Shown here piece after piece: positions 17,923-31,142 of a stretch of 64,000 nt of DNA. This stretch comes from Spiroplasma endosymbiont of Danaus chrysippus. GTDB lineage: Bacteria; Bacillota_I; Bacilli_A; Mycoplasmatales; VBWQ01. The position numbers and the translations under genes are program-made. Every line of letters begins with the position of its first letter. Position 1 is the first letter of the stretch. The DNA is taken from the NCBI RefSeq assembly GCF_902809815.1, contig NZ_CADDIL010000001.1, positions 104,159-168,158 of the forward strand. Reading direction: 5' to 3'. Below the pieces are notes generated by a model. That model worked only from the letters and a program-made list of their open reading frames with translations. It was not told where the DNA came from and searched no databases.

Positions 17923-19115
17923 GTGTCTAAAATTTTAGTTTTAAATAATGCGAAAATAATTAGCATTAAGAAAATAATAAATAATGGTTTTTTAGTAATT
18001 AAAGATAATTTAATTTTCCAAATTAATGAAGGAAAGTATAATTATGAATTTAAAGATGCTCAGGTTATTGAATGTCATAATCAAACAATAATACCTGGTT
18101 TTATTGATTTACATGTACATGGAGGTTATGGATATAGTTTAATGGATGGTACCATTGAATCAATTAATAATTTTGCAAAATTAGTTCCAAAAGAGGGAGT
18201 AACAAAGTTTTGTTATGCAACAGTTACTGCCAGTAAAAAAGAAATTGATAATATTCTTTCAGTATTTGCTAAGTATATGAAAACAGAAAATAAAGGTAAC
18301 AGGGCACGAATTATTGGTGCATATTTAGAAGGACCTTTTATCTCAGAATTACAAAAAGGAGCACATACTCCGTCATTACTTCATGTTCCTGATCTTAATT
18401 TAGTAAAATCTTGAAATATAATTAGTAACAAAAATTTAAAATTTATTGTTTATGCTCCTGAGATAGATCCTAATTTAAATAATAAAAATTCAAATTTTAT
18501 TTCTTCATTAATTAAAAATAATATTATTCCTAGTGTTGGTCATAGTAATGCTACTTTTAAAGAAATAACTAAAACTGTTGAATATGGTTTAACGCATATT
18601 ACCCATCTTTATAATGCAATGAGTCCCTATAATCATCGCGATCCCGGTGTTGTTCCAGCATCATTATATTATGATCAATTAGTTACTGAGTTAATTTGTG
18701 ATGGAATTCATGTTGATATTGATATTTTAGCAATAACATATAAAATTAAAGGTGCCGATGGAATTTGTATGATTACTGATGCCATGAGTGCAAAGGGACA
18801 GCCTGATGGTAAGTATTTATTGGGACCATTACCTGTCATTAAAAGTAATAATAAGGTTATTGTTGAAGCAACCGGAAAATTGGCAGGCAGCATTGCAACA
18901 ATGATTGCTGGTTTTAAAAATTTATTAAAAATTACTAATAATAATTGACAAGATTGCATCAAATGGCCTCTTATAATAGTGCTAAACAAGTAGGAATTGC
19001 AAATAAAACCGGTGATATTGTTATTGGTAAATTAGCAGATATTATTGTATTAACTAAGAATAATGATATTTTTTTAACAATATGTGAAGGAAAAATTGCG
19101 TATCAACAAGAATAA
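17923..19115 (+). pseudogene. nagA: N-acetylglucosamine-6-phosphate deacetylase, frameshifted near 3' end
   Basis: The enzyme removes acetate from GlcNAc-6-P, feeding NagB. It starts at GTG 17923 with AAGAAGGG upstream; TATAAT at 17866-17871 is the likely -10. Metal and active-site motifs of the amidohydrolase family are intact: PGFIDLHVHGG, GAYLEGPF, PSVGHSNAT, THLYNAM, LICDGIHV and MITDAMSAKG. In the last sixth the frame breaks at about 18961-18963. After WQDCIK the frame ends at TAG within 12 codons, while one extra A would give KMASYNSAKQVGIANKTGDI and the rest of the normal C-terminus to 19115. Either a real 1-nt loss in an A-run or a sequencing error. Confidence 0.85.
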
Positions 19116-19142
19116 GTAAGTAATGTAAGGGGTTTTTAAATT

Positions 19143-19907
19143 ATGAAATTAATTATTTTAAAAGATAAAACTGAGGTTGCTCAATTATTAAGTAAAATTA
19201 TTATTGATATTATTAAAGTTAAACCAAATGCTATTTTAGGATTAGCAACGGGAAGTAGTCCAATTGAAACATATGATTTATTAATAGCAGATGCAAAAAA
19301 TAACAAAAGAGATTGATCAAAAGTTCTAACATTTAATTTAGATGAATATGTTGGTTTAACTCCAGATCATGTAAAAAGTTATCGTTATTTTATGAATCAT
19401 CAATTATTTAATCATATTAAAAGTCTTAATTTAAAAAATACGTATGTTCCTAAAGGTATTGGTGATTTAGACCAAAATGTGGAAGAATATGAAAAATTAT
19501 TAAAAGAAAAAGGACCAATTGATTTACAAATATTGGGCTTAGGTACTAATGGTCATATTGCTTTTAATGAACCAGGTACTCTTGCAAGTAGTAAAACACA
19601 TGTTGTTAATTTAACTAAAGAAACAATTGAAGCTAATAAAAGATTTTTTTCTAAAGTTGAAGATGTACCAACCAAAGCTGTTACAATGGGTATTCATACT
19701 ATTTTACAAGCTAAATTGATTGTTTTAATTGCTACAGGAACTAATAAAGCACAAGCTATTCGAGAGTTAGTTGAAGGTAAAGTTTCTCCAAATTATCCAT
19801 GTACTTTTTTACAAAATCATGATGATGTTACAATTATTATTGATGAAGAAGCAGCAGCATTATTAAAACCAACTATATCAAAAAAAATTAACTTAAAGGA
19901 GAAACAA
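19143..19907 (+). CDS. nagB: Glucosamine-6-phosphate deaminase, no stop before tpiA
   Basis: It converts glucosamine-6-P to fructose-6-P and ammonia. About 255 residues carry the family motifs GLATGSSPIETYDLL, NLDEYVGLTPDH, SYRYFMNHQLF, LQILGLGTNGHIAFNEPG and the late GTNKAQAIRELVEG with a DDVTIIIDEEAA end. ATG 19143 has AAGG upstream. No stop codon separates it from tpiA. After the normal end the frame passes through the tpiA ribosome binding site (read as LKEKQ) straight into the tpiA ATG, giving a continuous 504-codon frame to 20657. Confidence 0.9.
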
Positions 19908-20657
19908 ATGGAACGTAAAAAGATTATTATTGGAAATTGAAAAATGTATAAAAATATAGAAGAAACTCAATTTTTTTTAAATGAATTTAATAAATTAATA
20001 AAAACTAAAAATATTAAATATGATTATGGAATAGCAGCTAGTTTTACTAATTTACCCTTATTAAAAATGAATAAAACTTCTGCTTTAATTATTGTAGCTC
20101 AAAATTGTCATTATGAAACCGAAGGTGCATATACTGGTGAAATTTCAATTAAGATGCTAAAAGATATGATGGTTAGTCATGTTATTATTGGTCATTCTGA
20201 ACGCAGAATGTATTTTAATGAAGTAGATGAAACAATAAATAAAAAATTACATTCATTATTTAATGCTAATATTATACCAATTTTATGTTGTGGTGAAACT
20301 TTAAACCAATATGAAAATAAAGAAACTAATGAAGTAATTAAAAATCAAATTAAGTTAGCATTAAAAAATATTAAAGCAGAAAATATTGCTAAGTTAGTAA
20401 TTGCCTATGAGCCAATATGAGCAATTGGTACTGGTAAAACAGCAACAGCTCAACAAGCCCAAACGGTTTGTAAAATGATTCGTGAATTTATTAGTGAATT
20501 ATATAATAAAAATGTTGCAGAACAAGTACGTATTCAGTATGGTGGTTCAGTAAAACCCGATAATATTAAATTAATACTTTCTGAACCCGACATTGATGGT
20601 GCATTAGTTGGAGGTGCTTCATTAGTACCACAATCTTTTTTTGATTTACTAATTTAA
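19908..20657 (+). CDS. tpiA: Triosephosphate isomerase
   Basis: It interconverts dihydroxyacetone-P and glyceraldehyde-3-P. The 249 residues from ATG 19908 have AAGGAG 7 nt upstream. Catalytic features are complete: GNWKMYK (Lys), VIIGHSERR (His), [16 protein letters not shown] (Glu and loop 6) and [17 protein letters not shown] (phosphate loop). Because nagB lacks a stop, some product may be made as a NagB-TpiA fusion, but the internal ribosome binding site should give free enzyme. Followed by a coupled AlaRS-like gene. Confidence 0.93.
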
Positions 20658-20698
20658 CTCTATTTAAATTACTAATAAAAATAAGGAGTTAACTAAAC

Positions 20699-22075
20699 AT
20701 GGAATTATCAAAGATACAAATTAAAAGTATGTGAACAAAACTAACAAAAAAAATTAAACATCGTGCCTTTCCGGCAACCACTTTTGTCAATGCTTTTAGG
20801 AATAAGTCAGAAATTTTAGCATTGTTTAGTAAAAATGGTGAAGACACTAATCAATTAGAACAAATTGGCTTTATTATTTGTACTAAAACTATTTTTGCTC
20901 CTAGTAGTGATAGTATTGTTAGTGACAAAGGTATTATTACTAATGAATATTTTACTGGTGAAGTAATTGATGTTAATAATACTCTTATTCCTAATACTTA
21001 TATTCATTTAGTTAAGGTTAATAGTGGACCAATCGTTATTAACAATATTCCATTGTATTTAACTATCAATGAAAGTCATCATCAATCATTAGTTAATAAT
21101 AAAATTGGTGCTAAATTATTTATAAATAGTTTGATAAAACAATTAAATTATAAAACTTCTAATTTTAGTTCTATTTCTATTACTGAACAAAATTTTATTG
21201 TTGCTCTTAATAATTTAAAGATAAATAGAAAACAAATATTGCAAAGTGAATTTATCATTAATTCTTTATTAGAACAAAAATTATCATTAGAACAGTTAAT
21301 TTTATTGCAAAATAAAAAAGAATATAGTTATTTAAAAAAATTTAATGAAGTTGAATTACAAGAAATTATTAATTTGCAAAAAATAGCAGTTGTTGCTATT
21401 AAAACTAATAAAGATCAGCAAAAAATAACATTAATAGCGGGTAATAAACAACGAATTGAAAACTTTTTTATTAATGCTAAAAAACCAATCATCATTGCTA
21501 TTAATGCTATTAATAAAAAAATTAGAGCAATTAATCAGCCCGAAAATATTCAACCAATAGCACCGATAACTAATATTACTAATTATCAAGATTTATGACA
21601 ATTACAAAAAATTCATAAAGAACTATTGAAGTCATTTTCAAAATGGCGGATAGTATCTCAAGATATATTAGAAAATTTATCACAGACTTTTGCTTATGGT
21701 TATTATTCAGAAGTCATTGATAATTTGAAAATTACTCATTATTCTTTTAATAATGATTTATTAGATTATAATTTAATGGAAATTAAAGGACAAAATTTAT
21801 TAGCTAATAGTAGTAATACTATTTTATTTCTTTCTAATAATATTAGTGATAATCCTACTATGGTTATTTTATTAAGTGAAGATTTAAAATCAATTTGTGA
21901 TTTAAAAACAATAATTACTAAAATTACTAAAAAGCAATCTATTAAAATAGTCTTTAAAAAAGATATTGTTATTTTGAGTACTGTTCATTATCAATCTATT
22001 ACTGATTTTATTACTAAAATGATTACTATTTTTAAATCTGATAATTTTAAACATCAGTTACAAGTTATTAAATAA
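20699..22075 (+). CDS. Alanyl-tRNA synthetase-derived protein without catalytic core
   Basis: This encodes 458 residues with AAGGAG before ATG 20699. A short AlaRS-like start (MELSKIQIKSMWTKLTKKIKH) is followed directly by an AlaRS beta-barrel/editing-type region: TKTIFAPSSDSIVSDKG (compare T.FYAESGGQ.GD.G), GEVIDVNNTL, YIHLVKVNSGPI and YLTIN. The editing-site HxxxH is absent (NESHHQSLVNNKIGAKLF). The C-terminal half is helical, then a C-Ala-like end with IVFKKDIVILSTVHYQS. The class II aminoacylation motifs are missing. It is probably a degenerate paralog with RNA binding or another role. Similar AlaRS-related proteins are annotated in other spiroplasmas (from memory). Confidence 0.7.
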
Positions 22076-22092
22076 AATATGAGGTGAAATTT

Positions 22093-23628
22093 ATGAAAAC
22101 AAAACAACCAATATTACTATGTATTTTAGATGGTTTTGGTATTGCAAAATCTAGTTCAACTAATGCTATTAGTTCTGCAACAAAACCTAATTTGGATTAT
22201 TTATTAAAAACTTATCCGCATACTGAAGTTTCAGCTTCTGGTCTTGCAGTTGGTTTACCAGAAGGACAAATGGGCAACTCTGAAGTTGGACATTTACAAA
22301 TTGGTGCCGGTAGAGTAATTTATCAGTCATTAACATTAATTAATAAGTCAATAAATGATAAAACATTTTTTAAAAATGAAACAATATTATCAGCAATTAA
22401 TAATGCCAAAAAGAATAATAGTAATGTTCATATTATTGGTTTACTAAGTGATGGTGGAGTACATGCTCATATTAATCATATTTTAGCATTATTAGAAATT
22501 GCTAAACAACAAAATTTTAAGAATATTTATGTTCATGCTATTTTAGATGGTCGTGATACAAAAGCTGATATTTCTAAAATTTATATTGAACAGTTATTAA
22601 AAACTATGAAACAATTAGGCATTGGTATGCTTGCTACTATTTCAGGAAGATATTATGCTATGGATCGCGATAAACGTTGAGATCGTTTAAAAATAGCATA
22701 TGATGTAATAGTTAATCATGAAGGTGTTTCATTTATTGATCCTATTGCTTATGTTAATGCAGAATATAGTGCTGGCCGTAATGATGAATTTATTATGCCT
22801 GCTTATAATTCTGAAATTAATAACGGTAATATTAGGAATAACGATAGCATTATTTTTGCTAATTTCCGTCCTGATCGTGCAATTCAATTAGCATCAGCAT
22901 TAACAAATAATAAATATGATTTTAATATTAGTATGAAAATACCAACATTAAAAAATACTTTTTTTATTTCAATGATGGAATATGCTAAAAGTGTTAAACC
23001 ACAAGGTGTTATTTTTCCACCTATATCAATGCTTGATGCTTTAGGGGAATGATTAAGTAAAAATCAATATCATCAATTACGAATTGCTGAAACTGAAAAA
23101 TATGCACACGTAACTTATTTTTTTGATGGTGGTGTTGATCTTGAATATCCCCTATCAACAAGAATTTTAATTCCTTCACCAAAAGTAGCAACTTATGACT
23201 TAAAACCAGAAATGAGTGCTCGCGAAATTACTACTCGTTTAGAAAGTGAAATTTCTAAAAACATATATGATGTTATGGTTTTAAATTTTGCTAATCCTGA
23301 TATGATTGGTCATACTGGTGTTTTAAATGCTGCCATTGATGCGATTGATGTTATTGATGAATGTCTTGGAAAATTGTATCAAGCAATAAAAAAAGTGAAT
23401 GGTATTTTAATGATTACTGCTGATCATGGTAATGCTGAAATCATGATTGATAAAGAGGGTAATCCTAATAAAAAACATACATCGGAACCAGTACCATTTA
23501 TTATTTGTAAAACAGGATTAAAATTAAAATCAGGTGGTTGCTTAGCAAATATTGCTCCAACGCTATTAGACGTTTTGGGTTTAGTTAAACCAACTGTTAT
23601 GACCAGTGAGTCTTTAATTATTAAATAA
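22093..23628 (+). CDS. gpmI: 2,3-bisphosphoglycerate-independent phosphoglycerate mutase
   Basis: It interconverts 3- and 2-phosphoglycerate with two metal ions. This encodes 511 residues from ATG 22093, with GAGGTG 5-6 nt upstream. The phosphatase-domain start CILDGFGI, the catalytic serine loop EGQMGNSEVGH, then HIIGLLSDGGVHAH, ILDGRDTKA, SGRYYAMDRDKRW, FANFRPDRAIQL, PSPKVATYDLKPEMSA, ITADHGNAE and KKHTSEPVPFI match the family in order and length. Part of the glycolytic cluster. Confidence 0.95.
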
Positions 23629-23708
23629 AAATATATTGATTTGATAAGTGCTTGTTTTAAGAATATAAAAGTATTAAAATATAGGCATATGAATTAAATA
23701 TAGTGTTT

Positions 23709-23740
23709 CCCCTTTTATTTTTTTAAATAAATATAAGGGG
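23709..23740. terminator. Terminator after gpmI
   Basis: CCCCTT (23709-23714) pairs with AAGGGG (23735-23740), with further A-T pairing inside, followed by TTTATTAT. It closes the nagA-gpmI run. Confidence 0.7.
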
Positions 23741-23808
23741 TTTATTATATTTAGTTCCTATATTATTTTAGAAATCTATACATTTATTAAAAATTATGGA
23801 GGTAAAGT

Positions 23809-24735
23809 ATGCCATTATCAGAAACAGTAGAATATCGAGAACTTAATGATTTTCTACAAAAATCATTAAGTTCTAAAAAAGATGAATCATCACCCAATAT
23901 AACTTTAAATAGTTTGGAAGTTAAGATTGATGATATAAAAACACAATTAGATAGTAGTTTAAAAGAATATATTATTGAACTTGTATATGTAGATGAAAAG
24001 GGACGTTTAGTAAAAAATACTAATGATGAAAACGTTAGTATTATTCAACAGCTACCTTTAGCAATTAATAGTGATCAATTACAACAACTAGTAATAGTAA
24101 AAGAAAAATTAGATAGTTCTCTAGTACATTTATATCGAACTAAAAAAGAAAATGATAAGATTATTCTTGAATATTTAGGTAAAAAAGAATTACCGGCATT
24201 ATTATTAAAAACTCAATCAAAATCCAATAATTTAAATAATGAAGAATATAAAGAAGAGTTAGATGATCTTAATGTTAATATTATAAAAAGATCTGAAGAA
24301 CCTATGAAATTATCATTTGCTGAGAATGGAACGTGTTATTTGTTTATTGATAATAAAAACAAAACAATTGTTCCTGTAGATGTAAATGATGCTAAGAAAT
24401 TTAAAAACTTTGTAGCCAAAAAATGTCCTCGTAATGGTATTATAAATATTGAAGTTGATAAAAATGGAAAGATTTTATTTGCATATATTATTGATAACCA
24501 GACTCATAAGAGGAAAGATATAAAAATTGATGAAAAATTAATTGATACTCTTGAAAGAGTAATTAGTACAGCCTCTTCTTTACATTCACAACATTCACAA
24601 AATAATTCTGTTGCACCTAAAAAAGAAGTACAAAGTAATAATTCTTTTCCTGCAAAGGAAATTAATGGTACTGAAGCACCATCAAAACCAGTAGAACAAA
24701 ACGTTAAGTCAGTTTTATCTACACCAACACCATAA
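23809..24735 (+). CDS. Unknown repeat-module protein (308 aa)
   Basis: This encodes 308 residues with a strong GGAGG site before ATG 23809. There is no signal peptide or transmembrane segment, so it is probably cytoplasmic. A beta-rich module at about 165-245 (FAENGTCYLFIDN, VPVDVNDAKKFKNF, GIINIEVDKNGKILFAYII, then IDEKLIDTLERVI) resembles a C-terminal module of the next gene's product. An earlier stretch (IIELVYVDEKGRLVKN) may be a diverged copy. The tail is low-complexity (SLHSQHSQNN, Ser/Pro/Lys). Both genes form a cassette between gpmI and eno. I recognise no family. Confidence 0.7.
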   Translation: MPLSETVEYRELNDFLQKSLSSKKDESSPNITLNSLEVKIDDIKTQLDSSLKEYIIELVYVDEKGRLVKNTNDENVSIIQQLPLAINSDQLQQLVIVKEKLDSSLVHLYRTKKENDKIILEYLGKKELPALLLKTQSKSNNLNNEEYKEELDDLNVNIIKRSEEPMKLSFAENGTCYLFIDNKNKTIVPVDVNDAKKFKNFVAKKCPRNGIINIEVDKNGKILFAYIIDNQTHKRKDIKIDEKLIDTLERVISTASSLHSQHSQNNSVAPKKEVQSNNSFPAKEINGTEAPSKPVEQNVKSVLSTPTP

Positions 24736-24763
24736 ATATAATAATTAAAGGAGAAAAATAAAA

Positions 24764-27091
24764 ATGCCACTAATGGAAAATTTTAAATGATTTACAAACA
24801 TTATGAGAACTATATATCAATCAGAAATAAGTGATGTTGAAGATATTGCTATTGAAGTAGAGGATGACCTATATTCAAAAAAGAATACACTTAATATTTT
24901 GAAGAATTCTTTTTTCAATATTAATCCATTAAAAGTAAAAAAAATAGTTAGTTTAAATCAAGATGGAAAATTTGTTGTTGATAGTGGTTCATTAGTTAAT
25001 ACTATATTTATTAGTGATGAATCATTAATTCAAAATGATCAAAGTATATTTAAAAAAGACCAATTAGTTTTCGTTGAGGATGAAACTGACAATACTAAAA
25101 TTAAAGTATATAAAATTTTATTTGATGAATCTGAAGGTGAAATAAGACCTGAATTAGGATTATTAGGAAGTATAAATTTATTAAAATTTAATGAAATTTT
25201 TATAAATTCTGGACTGTTTAAAGAAAATGATGTTTTAATTAATCAAAAAATTAAAAGTTTATTAGATGCTCCACAGTTGCGAAATCCATTTGAACAATCA
25301 AACCCAGTTTGAGATGTGGAACAGTATAAAATTAATGATTATTCTTCAAATAGTACAATGATCGAAGATTTTAAAAAACATTTAAACTTAGTGAATGTTG
25401 AAAAAGACTATTTTATTTATCGTCAAGGAAATGAAATTTTTATTAAAAATGTTACTGATCCAAATGATACTTTTATAATCTCAACAACTGCTCAAAGTAT
25501 TACTGATAATGATATTTTTTATTTAAATAAAAAGATTAATGAAAATGGAGAAATTTTTTGAGAAACCTATAAAATAACAAAAAAACCTGTTCTAGGACGA
25601 TTATATGATAATGTAAAATATCAAGCACATAAAGTTAAATCTTTAACCAACCAGCAATTTGATGATTTAAAAGCATTAAGTATTCCTCCACAATTAGGAT
25701 TTACTATAGAACCAAGAATTAATATTGGATTAGCATCTGTTGTTAAAGAAGAACAAGAAGAAATTGATTTAGTTGCTATGCGTTTTTTAGTTATTGCACC
25801 AGAAGATTTACCTGAACCTTTACCGATTATAAATAATATCACTGAAACATTACAAAATAATAGCATAGAAGGTTTGTATAGTTTAGTAATAGAAGATGGT
25901 AAAATAAAAATATCAGATGTTAAATCAGATCCAGAAAATGTAATTTTTGAACAAGAACTTTCTCAGAATAATAAAAAAATATGAAATGATATAGGAGTTG
26001 CTGGTAAGTATCAAAAAGTATACTTTGCAAAAAACCCAAGTAATAATTTAGTAGAAAAATGAGTAGTTATTGCTGATCAAAATCAACTACAATGTATTGG
26101 AACACTTTCTTTATTAGAGTTAAGAAAAAGTTTTGCAAATAATAATTTATTTCCTAATGGATTAAAGGGTATTCACTGTGGAGAAAATGGATCACAAGTT
26201 AAAGTGGCAAGAGCTGCTGCTGAACAGGTAATATCACCAAAACCATCAGTTACAAAATTATCTCCAGTTATCGTTAAAAATGTTATTAATTTAAAATGAG
26301 ATGATAGTAGAGAATTATGAGATTTAAACATAACAACTGATGAGCAAACATTGGATAAAAAATTAAAATTAGAAAAAGGTGAAAATGATATTTTGAAAAA
26401 TTTAATAGATAAAAATAATAATGCAAATACTGTTATTTTATTTAATAAGTATGATGGAAAATTTTTAAGAGCATATTATTTTGATGAAAATAACAAAAAA
26501 GTAAATTGCTCTAATAAGTTAAGTGATGAAGATAAAGAACAACTTAGTATCATAAATCAGAAAGCAAAAGTAAGAGTATCAGAAACAAGAACAGTAAGAC
26601 CAATACCTGATTTAAAATCAAACTTATTTTCAAAAAATACTAAAACTTTTAATTTTAATATTTTTAATGGAAAATGTTATGTTTTATGTAATGATGAACT
26701 TGGAATTCCATTAAAAGCAGAAGTGAAACTTAGTCCTGAACAAATTCGTGCATTATCATATTTAACTAAAAATGAAGTTGATTTTTCTTTAACTTTTGAT
26801 AAAGATGATAATTTTAAAAGTATAAGTTATATCTTTTATAGAGATGAAGTAAAACAAAATGTAACTATTAACAGAAAAGATTTATCTAATAGTAATAATT
26901 TTAATCAAAAAACGATTGAAACTGATGAATTAATGGAAGCAATAATTACTGCTCTTAATAATCCTGAAAGTTTAATACCAGAGGATGATGGAGTAACTCC
27001 AAAACCATGAAATAGTGATACTGCTGCTAAAGTTAATGATACATCATCACCAAGTAGTACAACTCAACATTCACAACAACAACAAATGTAA
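24764..27091 (+). CDS. Unknown large repeat-module protein (775 aa)
   Basis: This encodes 775 residues in one frame (TGA read as Trp), with AAAGGAG before ATG 24764. It has no signal peptide or membrane helix. It consists of many short beta-rich units of a similar pattern, in which a strand with aromatic residues is followed by D/N-x-G or G-K and another strand. Examples are VKKIVSLNQDGKFVVDSG, DYFIYRQGNEIFIKN, TVILFNKYDGKFLRAYYF and FNIFNGKCYVLCNDELG. The late unit aligns with the module in the upstream gene. The tail is Ser/Thr/Gln-rich (STTQHSQQQQM), echoing the neighbour's QHSQ tail. The two appear to be paralogs with shared ancestry; function unknown. Confidence 0.7.
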
Positions 27092-27111
27092 TTAAATCAT
27101 CATTATTTTAG

Positions 27112-27138
27112 AAGCACAAATAAAAAATATTTGTGCTT
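27112..27138. terminator. Terminator between repeat-protein cassette and eno
   Basis: A perfect 10-bp stem AAGCACAAAT (27112-27121 with 27129-27138) is followed by TTTT. It shows that eno has its own promoter; a -10 TATAAT is at 27167-27172. Confidence 0.85.
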
Positions 27139-27210
27139 TTTTGATTCTAAACAATATTTTTTTCTGTATAATAATTAGTGAAATATTAAAGAAAGAAGGA
27201 ATTAACAAAT

Positions 27211-28515
<1,305 letters not shown>

Positions 28516-28621
28516 TTAAAAACATATTTTATGGTTAAATTTACTGATATCCTTTTTAATTTTAAACAAATTATAATAATTATCACTAAAATAATGTAAT
28601 TAGAAGAGAGGATGACTAAAT

Positions 28622-29674
28622 ATGCAAGAATTAAATAAAAGAAGAATTGGAATCTTAACTTCTGGTGGTGATTCACCAGGTATGAATAATGTTATTAATG
28701 CAGTATATAAGACTTTTCGTGGTATAAATCATGAAAATAGTAAAATTGCTACTGCTGATAAAAGACCATTTGAATTAGTTTTAATAAAAAATGGTTATAA
28801 AGGAATAATGACAAATGACATTCACGTTATTGATAACAATTGAGCAAATTTAATTGATCTAGGAACTGAGATGGGGGGAACAATCATTGGGTCTGCTCGT
28901 TTTAGAGAATTTGAGCAAGAAGAAACTCGTAAAAAATGTATTGAAATTTTAAAATCTAAAAAAATTGAAGGTTTAATTGCTATTGGTGGTGATGGCACAT
29001 ATAATGGTTTGCAAAAATTAAGTAATGAAGCAGCTATTCAATGTGTGGGTATTCCAGGTACTATTGATAATGATATTAGTTCAAGTGAGTTTACTATTGG
29101 TTTTGATACCGCTCTTAATACAATTGTTGAAAATCTTGATAAAATTCGTCAAACTGCTAATTCTCACGGAAGAATTATGATTGTTGAAGTAATGGGTCGT
29201 AATTCTGGTGATCTTGCTCTTCACAGTGCTGCTGCTGCAAATTGTGATTTAGTTGCAACTAAAGATTTAGGAATTGGAGAACAGTCATTGATTGATATTA
29301 TTAAACAGTTGTATACTAAAAAACAACGTCGTTCATTAGTAATAGTAGTAACTGAACGTCAATATGATGTTAATAAAATAGCTAAAATCATTGAAAAGGA
29401 TACTGATTGTGAAACAAGAGCAGTAATATTGGGTCAAATTCAACGTGGGGGAACACCAAGTGCATTTGATCGTTATTTAGCAACAATGATGGGTATTTTT
29501 GCTGTTGAAAGATTTGCAAATAGTAATAAATCTAGTATTTGTATTGGATTACAAGATAATAAATTAGTAGCTATTGAAATTCAAGATGCATTAAACACAC
29601 CTTCAATAAATAAAAATAACGTTGCTAATAAAATTTTACGTTTGTCAGGAGTTATTTTTAAAAAAAATACTTAA
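28622..29674 (+). CDS. pfkA: 6-phosphofructokinase (ATP-dependent)
   Basis: It phosphorylates fructose-6-P. The 350 residues from ATG 28622 have AGAGAGGATG upstream; a -10-like TATAAT is at 28572-28577. ATP and substrate motifs are present: GILTSGGDSPGMNNVI, GYKGI, GGTIIGSARF, IGGDGTYNGL, GIPGTIDNDI with the catalytic TIDND, EVMGRNSGDLAL, VTERQYDV and GQIQRGGTPSAFDR. The gene is a little longer than the 320-residue bacterial norm, owing to insertions such as HENSKIATADKRP near residue 40. pyk follows after 18 nt, the common pfkA-pyk arrangement. Confidence 0.95.
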
Positions 29675-29692
29675 TAAAAAGAGGTGAATAAT

Positions 29693-31099
29693 TTGATATC
29701 AATTATAAAAAGAACTAAATGTGTAACTACTTTAGGACCTGCTTCAAATTCTGCTGATGTTATTAAACAACTAATAGAAAATGGCTCAATTTGTGGGCGT
29801 TTAAATTTTTCTCATGGTTCTCATGATGAACATTTAGCAAGGGTTTTAATGATTAGAGAAGTATCTAAACAATTAAATGTACCAGTTGCTATTATGTTAG
29901 ATACTAGAGGTCCAGAAGTTAGAACACATACCTTTACAAAGGGTAGTGTAGAAATCAAAAAAAATGAAATTATTACGATAATTGATAATAAAGAAATTAT
30001 TGGTACTGCGGATAAGTTTTCTGTAAATTATGGTAATTTAGCAAAAGATATTAAAGTTAATGATAATTTACTAGTAGATGATGGTAAATTAACATTAAAG
30101 GTTACAGCGGTTAAAGACCATACTGTTATTTGTCAAGCTTTAAATACACATACTATTAAAGATCGTCGTGCTATTAATATTCCAAATGTTAAATTGTCTT
30201 TACCTTTTATTTCTGAAAAAGATAGAGCAGATTTAATTTTTGGTTGTCAGCAAAAAGTAGATTATGTTTCTGCATCATTTGTTTGTTCAGCAGCTGATAT
30301 TAAAGAAATCCGCAAAGTTTTAGATGATAATGATGGTAAACATATTCAAATCATTGCTAAAATTGAATCACAATTAGCAGTTAATAATTTTGATGAAATT
30401 TTAAAAGAATCAGATGCTATTATGGTTGCTCGTGGTGATTTAGGAGTTGAAATTCCTTTTGAAAAAGTTCCTTTTTTAGAACGTGAATGAATTAAAAAAT
30501 GTCGTACTGTTAACAAACCGATAATTGTTGCTACGCAAATGCTAGATTCAATGATAAATAACCCTCATCCAACACGTGCTGAAGTTACTGATGTTTGGGT
30601 TGCTATGGATTGGGGAGCAACATGTACAATGTTATCGGGTGAATCTGCTAATGGTAACTATCCTGTGTTATCAATTGCAACAATGAGTAAAATTCTTGTT
30701 GATGCTGAAAGTCATCAAGAACAGAGTAAAATTGCTACTGATTTATTGCATACAAAAGATCAATTAGTTGCTAAAACTATTAAAAAAATTATTGAAGAAA
30801 AACCACAATATTTAATTACTAATAGTCAAGATAGTAATTATATTAGAACTATTGCTAATGCTCATTTGCCAGTTTATATAATTCCTATTGTTAATAATGT
30901 TATTGATTATAATAAATTTGCAATAAACTTTGGAATTTATACTTTTTTAGCAACCGAAGGAATTCCAGTAGAATTAAGTAATTCTTCGCAATTAGTTAAA
31001 AGCATTAGTAGCACTTATATAATCCCTACTAAATCAAAAGTATTAGTAGTAGATATTAATAATAATACTAATCCTTTTACAACTTTTATTGTTAAATAA
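29693..31099 (+). CDS. pyk: Pyruvate kinase
   Basis: It makes pyruvate and ATP from phosphoenolpyruvate. This encodes 468 residues from TTG 29693, chosen because GAGGTG lies 6 nt upstream; the GTG at 29684 is part of that site. Motifs present are TLGPASNS, RLNFSHGSHDEH, MLDTRGPEVRTH, IIAKIES, MVARGDLGVEIP, ATQMLDSMINNPHPTRAEVTDV and MLSGESANGNYP. The segment just before MLSGE (WVAMDWGATCT) is unusual beside the common VA.AVLDG.DA.. pattern, but active-site residues remain. The C-terminal domain is present but short. Confidence 0.95.
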
Positions 31100-31142
31100 C
31101 CTAGTACTACTGAGGTAAATTAGAAAAGGAATTAGGTAAAAC

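Noticed and set aside
18708-18989. Minus-strand frame inside nagA
   Set aside because: Antisense shadow of a clear coding gene with no start context.
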